From assembly GCA_032622095.1 (NCBI GenBank), contig CP136061.1, positions 259,750,077 to 259,814,076 on the forward strand: DNA of 64,000 nucleotides, read 5' to 3'. The position numbers were made by a program, and so were the translations under genes. Numbering within the stretch: the stretch's first letter is position 1; each line of letters starts with the position of its first letter. This DNA is from Siphonodentalium dalli. Lineage: Eukaryota; Mollusca; Scaphopoda; Gadilida; Siphonodentaliidae. Below the pieces are notes generated by a model that saw nothing but the letters and a program-made list of their open reading frames with translations, was not told the DNA's origin and did not search any database. Positions 58,394-64,000 of this stretch are shown one piece after another.

Positions 58394-58722
58394 CCGCTTA
58401 TCCTGGGGTAGGAACGTTCATCGACTCCCCTCCCTAGCTATGGCGCCGGAAATTCCGTCATGATAATCGTTGTATCGAGCACGCGGCTCTTAATCTTCCC
58501 AAGATTCCCTTCAATCTGAGTGTTATTCTTACTTTGAGGATATTTTTTCAAACCCAATCCTGCTTGAAATTTGCAATGTGGCAGGGAATGGCCGGCAGAC
58601 CATCGTTCTGTGCAGCAACTTCGGTCAAATGAGATAGGGGCGGTGATTACTGCGATTAATGCAGTTGAACTGCATGGGCATTATGATGTCTAGAATCTTG
58701 ACTTAACGTATACCGACAATAT
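58394..58722 (+). repeat. Satellite linker 1 (~329 bp)
   Basis: TATCCTGGGGTAGGAACGTT, GCTATGGCGCCGGAAATTCC, CGCGGCTCTTAATCTTCCCA, GGGAATGGCCGGCAGACCAT, ATGCAGTTGAACTGC, GACTTAACGT. Not satellite-like; conserved with 59150-59483 and 61257-61590. Confidence 0.85.
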
Positions 58723-59149
58723 AGCAATTCAGCAGGACCCACCAGCCTCATGGTAATTTAGCAGGACAAACCATCATAATATAAATTCAGCAGTACCCAC
58801 CAACAACATGTCAATTCGGTAGGACACACCAACATCATAGCAATGCAGCAGGACCCACATGCAGCGTCATAGTAATTCAGCAGGACCCACCAGCAACATA
58901 GCATTTCAGCAGGACCCAGCAGCATCATATAAATTCAGTAGTACCCACCAACAACATGTCAATTCGGTAGAACACACCAACATCATAGCAATGCAGCAGG
59001 ACCAACCATGCAGCGTCATAGTAATTCAGCAGGACCCACCAGCAACATAGCATTTCAGCAGGACACAGCAGAATCATAGAAATTCAGCAGGACCCACCAA
59101 CATCAAAATAATTCAGCAGGACCCGTCAGCATCATATTAATTCAGCAGG
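58723..59149 (+). repeat. 29-bp satellite segment between linkers 1 and 2
   Basis: About 15 diverged units, including a duplicated block around ATGCAGCGTCATAGTAATTC (58858 and 59008). Confidence 0.9.
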
Positions 59150-59483
59150 ACTACTTCAGCAGGGGTAGGAAAGTTTATCGACTCACCTCCCGCTATGGCA
59201 CCGGAAATTCTGCCATGAAAATCGATTATATTAGGTGGGAGTATCGCGTTTATACCAATCACGTGGCTATTAATCTTCCCTCGATTCCCTTTAATTTGAG
59301 TGTTTTTCTTACTTTGATGACATTTCTTCAAACCAATGCTGCTTGATGTTTGCAATGTATCAGGGAATGGCGGGCAGACCAGCGTTCTGGGTAGCAGCAT
59401 CGATCGAATGAGATGATTAATGTGAAGAATGCAGTTGAACTCTGCATTATAATGTAGAGAATCATGACTTAACGTTTAACGAC
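59150..59483 (+). repeat. Satellite linker 2 (~334 bp)
   Basis: CAGCAGGGGTAGGAAAGTTT, TATGGCACCGGAAATTCTGC, CACGTGGCTATTAATCTTCC, CAGGGAATGGCGGGCAGACC, TTCTGGGTAGCAGCATCGAT, GACTTAACGTTTAACGAC. Confidence 0.85.
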
Positions 59484-61256
59484 ATCATATCAATTCAGCA
59501 GGACCCACCAGCCTCATAGCAATTCAGCAGGCCCCATCAGCATCATAGCAATTCAGCAGGACCGACCAGCATCATAGAAATTCAGCAGGACCAACCGACA
59601 TCATAGTAATTCAGCAGGACCAGCCAACATCATACTAATTCATCAGTACCCATGCACCACAACATCATAGCAATTCATCAGGACCCATGCACCACAACAT
59701 CATAGCGATTCATCAGGACCCACCAACATCATAGCAATTCAGCAGGACACACCAACATCATAGCAATTCATCAGGACCAATGCACCACAACATCATAGCA
59801 ATTCATCAGTACCCACCAACATCATAGCAATTCATCAGTACCCACCAACATCATAGCAATTCATCAGTACCCACAAACATCATAGCAATTCATCAGTACC
59901 CACCAACATCATAGCAATTCAGCAGGACACACCAACATCATAGCAATTCATCAGGACCAATGCACCACAACATCATAGCAATTCATCAGTACCCACCAAC
60001 ATCATAGCAATTAAACAGGACCCACCAACATCATAGCAATTAAACAGGACCCACCAACATCATAGCAATTAAGCAGGACCCACCAACATCATAGCAATTC
60101 ATCAGGACCCACCAACATCATAGCAATTAAGCAGGACCCACCAACATCATAGCAATTCATCAGGACCCACCAACATCATAGCAATTCAGCAGGACCCACC
60201 AACATCATAGCAATTCATCAGTACCCACAAACATCATAGCAATTCATCAGTACCCACCAACATCATAGCAATTCATCAGTACCCTCCAACATCATAGCAA
60301 TTCATCAGTACCCACCAACATCATAGCAATTCAGCAGGACCCACCAACATCATAGCAATTAAACAGGACCCACCAACATCATAGCAATTCATCAGTACCC
60401 ACCAACATCATAGCAATTCAGCAGGACCAATGCACTACAACATCATAGCAATTCATCAGTACCCACCAACATCATAGCAATTCATCAGTACCCACAAACA
60501 TCATAGCAATTCATCAGGACCAATGCACCACAACATCATAGCAATTCATCAGTACCCACCAACATCATAGCAATTCAGCAGGACCCACCAACATCATAGC
60601 AATTAAACAGGACCCACCAACATCATAGCAATTAAGCAGGACCCACCAACATCATAGCAATTCATCAGGACCCACCAACATCATAGCAATTCAGCAGGAC
60701 CCACCAACATCATAGCAATTCAATAGGACCCACCAACATCATAGCAATTCATCAGTACCCACCAACATCATAGCAATTCAGCAGGACCCACCAACATCAT
60801 AGCAATTCAGCAGGACCCACCAACATCATAGCAATTCATCAGTACCCACACACATCATAGCAATTCATCAGTACCCATGCACCACAACATCATAGCAATT
60901 CATCAGTACCCACCAACATCATAGCAATTCAGCAGGACCCACCAACATCATAGAAATTCATCAGTACCCACAAACATCATAGCAATTCATCAGGACCAAT
61001 GCACCACAACATCATAGCAATTCATCAGGACCCACCAACATCATAGCAATTCAGCAGGACCCACCAACATCATAGCAATTCAGCAGGACCCACCAACATC
61101 ATAGCAATTCAGCAGGACCCACCAACATCATAGCAATTCATCAGGACCCACCAACATCATAGCAATTCATCAGGACCCACCAACATCATAGCAATTCAGC
61201 AGGACCCACCAACATCATAGCAATTCAGCAGGACCCACCAACGTCATATTAATTCA
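59484..61256 (+). repeat. 29-bp satellite, CATCAGTACC subtype
   Basis: ACATCATAGCAATTCATCAG + TACCCACCA dominates, mixed with CAGCAGGAC and AAACAGGAC units. Longer units with ATGCACCAC recur (59651, 59690, 59780, 59960, 60520, 60880, 61000), suggesting several-unit higher-order blocks. Confidence 0.95.
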
Positions 61257-61590
61257 ACAGAACTACTTAACCAGGGGTAAGAAAGTTCATCGACTCGTTC
61301 ATCTCGCTATGGCACAGGACATTCCCGCCATGGGAATCGATAATGTCGGTGTATCGCGTTTATACCAATCACGCGGCTATTAATCTTCTCACGATTCCCT
61401 TTAATTTGAGTGTGTTTCTTCCTTTGAGGATATTTCTTCAAACCAATACTGATTGAAGTACAAGGAATGACTGGCAGACCAGCGTTCTGGGTACCAGCTT
61501 CGATTGAATGAGATATGAGCGATGATTAATGCGATGAATGCAGTTGAACTCTGCATTATGATGTCTAGAAATTTGACATAACGTTTAACG
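61257..61590 (+). repeat. Satellite linker 3 / right end
   Basis: GAACTACTTAACCAGGGGTA, CTCGCTATGGCACAGGACAT, CACGCGGCTATTAATCTTCT, TTCTGGGTACCAGCTTCGAT, TTGACATAACGTTTAACGA. No satellite resumes directly after it, so it is the right border of this array. Confidence 0.85.
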
Positions 61591-62394
61591 AAAACAAGAT
61601 AGCACGCGATAACAAGGCATTAATCATTTTTAAAACATAAAACACCACACTTCAGTTCAAAGAATGTTTATATTGCGGTTACGTTGGTAGGAATGTTACT
61701 ACATATCGGGTGAATGTCTTATCTACGTTGTGTTGAATGAACTCAAATCTACACATTTGAATGGGCGAGGCACTGGATAAGTATCATATGATCTTTGCTT
61801 CGTATTTATCGGAACAAATTATCATTTATTATCGAAATGGCCTTCTTGCGATCAGAATAGTGCACATAGGATCTCTAATGAAGCGCAATTATATACGACA
61901 TTTATTAACCGAGTGCACCACATTCGATTCGAGCCGAGCTTTAACGAGGCTAAACTCGAATTAGTGGACGAAGTTAATAAATTTCATATAGAATTGCGAC
62001 GAATTTGAGATCCATTTTGTCACAAAATCACATTTTATCAAGGAAAACGACATGGAAACGGCTGGGGTAAAAACAAATATTATATTGATTTCCTGATCAC
62101 AACCAAAGAGGAAATAAAGACACCTTCAATAAATAAAATATAGTTCCATTTTACATATGTCTTTTCATGATAACACAATTGTTTAACCACCCTTATCACC
62201 CACAAATCGTATATTATCATTAAATTCCAATTAACATAATTATAATGTTGAGGCATTGATAATCGACGTCATCGGGCTAAGCTCTTACGCCACTGTGCGT
62301 GCCGATAATACACATACACTAACAATATGAGGCCGGGTTAGGGGCTAATTATGTGATAAAATGAGATGTCAGATCGACCTTATCGTACCCAATA
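61591..62394. other. Low-feature interval
   Basis: A 67-codon plus ORF (61761-61964) with no recognised motif; otherwise AT-rich sequence. Confidence 0.4.
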
Positions 62395-62512
62395 TCGCAC
62401 AAGTCACGGATCACGTCGTCGCCCACGTCACGGTCCACGTTATCACACACGTCACGGTTCATGTCATCACCCATGTCACGGTTCATGTCATCACACACGT
62501 CGCGGGACTAAT
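62395..62512. repeat. 24-bp tandem repeat
   Basis: CACACACGTCACGGTTCATG + TCAT and variants, about five copies. It overlaps an 88-codon ORF (62361-62627) reading VTVHVITH repeatedly, a repeat by-product. Confidence 0.85.
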
Positions 62513-62516
62513 CGAC

Positions 62517-62785
62517 GAACCAGCAGGACACACCACCATGATAGCAGCAGGGCTCACCAAACATCATAACAATTCAGCAGGACCCACCAGCATCATAGTA
62601 ATTCGGCAGGACCCACCAGCATCATAGTAATTCGGCAGGATCCACCAGCATCATAGTAATTCGGCGGGACCCGCCAACCTCATAGCAATTCAGCAGGACC
62701 CGCCAGCATTATAGCAATTCAGCAGGAACCCCAAATTCATTTCAATTCAGCAGGACCCACAACATCAAAGCAATACAGCAGGTCT
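62517..62785 (+). repeat. 29-bp satellite, distal small array
   Basis: About nine units (CCAGCATCATAGTAATTCGG + CAGGACCCA), diverged at both edges. Neither the left end nor a linker is recognisable. Confidence 0.85.
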
Positions 62786-62849
62786 AACCCAGACTGCGAT
62801 TATGGTATGAATTTGAATCAGAATCGTTTATTACCAATCAAGTGTAGAT

Positions 62850-63120
62850 AAAATTAAGCGGAGTCTCCTCTTGATAATAAACAACAATTAAATTGATTAC
62901 ATGTGTGTACACATATACATGAGTGTGGAGAGAAGAAATACGATTATTATTATTATTTGGCACTGAGCATCCAAGTCAAATTTGTATTGGATATGTACGG
63001 TATGTTCCGCAATAAAGTGAATACTCTATGATTGTGGGTTGCTTGTACTGCCAGCGGTCGGTGCCATTGTGAGGACATGAGTCCAGCCTGCAGCAAATAG
63101 TGTCCAATCAAAACTTATTG
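62850..63120 (+). repeat. Dispersed repeat, copy 1
   Basis: GTCAAATTTGTATTGGATAT, AATAAAGTGAATA, GATTGTGGGTTGCTTGTACT, GGTGCCATTGTGAGGACA, GTGTCCAATCAAAACTTATT. The same blocks in the same order occur at 63660-63840. Confidence 0.7.
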
Positions 63121-63299
63121 TAAGTAGTTGGTTTTGGCACACTTCGTCCAATGTGGATTGAAAAAGAAAGGGGTTTGGCAACCGAGTAACGAACTCTTAA
63201 ATCGAGTACAACTAAAAAGGAACAAAGATTCTTCGACTTGAGACCATGTCAGTGTTGCCAGCTATCAACTCTGAATGGTATGTTTGCCAATCATGTACA

Positions 63300-63502
63300 T
63301 ATATTATCTGAACTTATGATAGGCATATACTGGTATAACATATGTATATTGTCATATATAATCATATACCGCCATATATCATTGTTACATTGTACTTAAC
63401 TTTGTTTCATGTAATCCGTCCAATTTGTCTTGTTATTCTGTGTTCGTGTACAGTTGACCATATATGGTGTACCGTACAAATAAACACGATTGATTGATTG
63501 GT
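63300..63502 (+). mobile_element. Possible retroelement 3' end
   Basis: AT- and T-rich sequence ending ACAAATAAACACGATTGATT + GATTGG: a polyadenylation-like signal followed by a short (GATT)n tail. No coding part seen. Confidence 0.35.
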
Positions 63503-63639
63503 TTTAAACCCAGACGGATACTGGAACTGACAGGGGCCGGTGCCTATATTAAAGAAAATGATTGCCCATCCCCCCCGCAGTATAACGTATCTGACCGAAG
63601 AGAGAAACCCGTCACTTTGGCACTCGAACTATTCAATAT

Positions 63640-63845
63640 GTATAATCCACATTACATGTAAGCTAAATATAAAGTCAAATTTGTATTGGATAAGTATATC
63701 ACTCAATAAATTGAATATTGAATGATTGGGTGGGCTGATTGTACACTGAGGCTGCCAGGGGTAGGTGTCATTATGAGGACAAGCCGCCAAGGGTCCTATG
63801 CAACAGCAGGGAATGTCCAATCAGAACTTATTATTCGCATGCATC
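63640..63845 (+). repeat. Dispersed repeat, copy 2
   Basis: GTCAAATTTGTATTGGATAA, CTCAATAAATTGAATA, GGTAGGTGTCATTATGAGGA, ATGTCCAATCAGAACTTATT: order as in 62980-63120. Confidence 0.7.
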
Positions 63846-63849
63846 AACG

Positions 63850-64000
63850 CCCCCCCCCCCCCTCGGCGACGGGGACACACTGATAGATGAGCTGCCCACC
63901 CCCCCTCGGCGACGGGGACACACTGATAGATGAGCTGCCCACCCCCCCCCCCCCCTCGGCGACGGGGACACACTGATAGATGAGCTGACCACCCCCCCCC
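63850..64000. repeat. 44-bp tandem repeat with C-tracts, runs off the window
   Basis: CTCGGCGACGGGGACACACT + GATAGATGAGCTGCCCACC, each unit separated by 7-13 C. Three units are visible and the window ends within the next C-run. Confidence 0.9.

Noticed and set aside
62361-62627. ORF with VTVHVITH repeats
   Set aside because: Comes from the 24-bp tandem repeat and runs into the satellite.

Overview
This window reads as a stretch of animal nuclear genome that is almost entirely mobile-element and satellite DNA. I see no bacterial gene organisation, no rRNA, no functional tRNA and no intact multi-exon host gene. The evidence for an animal is: tRNA-derived SINEs, decayed non-LTR (LINE) reverse transcriptases, piggyBac-like and hAT-like non-autonomous transposons, and a candidate terminal exon with a clean splice acceptor and a hydrophobic C-terminal tail. 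Repeats built on a 'gggccataactc' motif and a SINE ending in an (AATC)n tail suggest a lophotrochozoan, most likely a mollusc; that assignment is an inference and cannot be proved from the window.

Layout. 0-6.7 kb: TIR elements (families A, C, D), a piggyBac-like MITE, one candidate coding exon (minus strand, 2173-2416), a minisatellite and two inverted hAT-like copies. 6.7-16.7 kb: mostly unremarkable sequence broken by hairpins, G-tracts, several exact minisatellites (31, 32 and 20 bp units), a tRNA-Ser-like SINE and two LINE relics. 17.4-25.3 kb: piggyBac-like MITE copies (two amplified in tandem), a SINE, a LINE 3' end, an ORF split by a MITE, a 31-bp minisatellite and a 440-bp near-perfect palindrome. 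25.7-31.6 kb: tandem duplications, a ~350-bp satellite, two inverted copies of a ~500-bp element, and family C. 32-38.7 kb: a reverse transcriptase fragment, a duplicated SINE, and A and piggyBac-like elements. 40-49.3 kb: a long inverted-repeat structure, a degenerate ~150-bp satellite, a Jockey-like LINE relic (44.15-45.84 kb), a second SINE/LINE pair. 50.4-62.8 kb: a very large 29-bp satellite with conserved ends and ~330-bp linkers. The window ends inside a C-rich 44-bp repeat.

The most interesting signal is the 29-bp repeat. It is not only a local satellite. Its left boundary is conserved at three separate loci with about 1, 2 and 20 repeat units, its right boundary recurs, and ~330-bp linkers recur inside the large array. 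This looks like a dispersed mobile element with a minisatellite core of variable length. Second is the hairpin module of about 69 bp, present about 20 times and shared by two transposon families with different termini.

Coding content is slight: one likely terminal exon, two unassigned ORFs and several retrotransposon relics. Most short ORFs are by-products of hairpins or tandem repeats.
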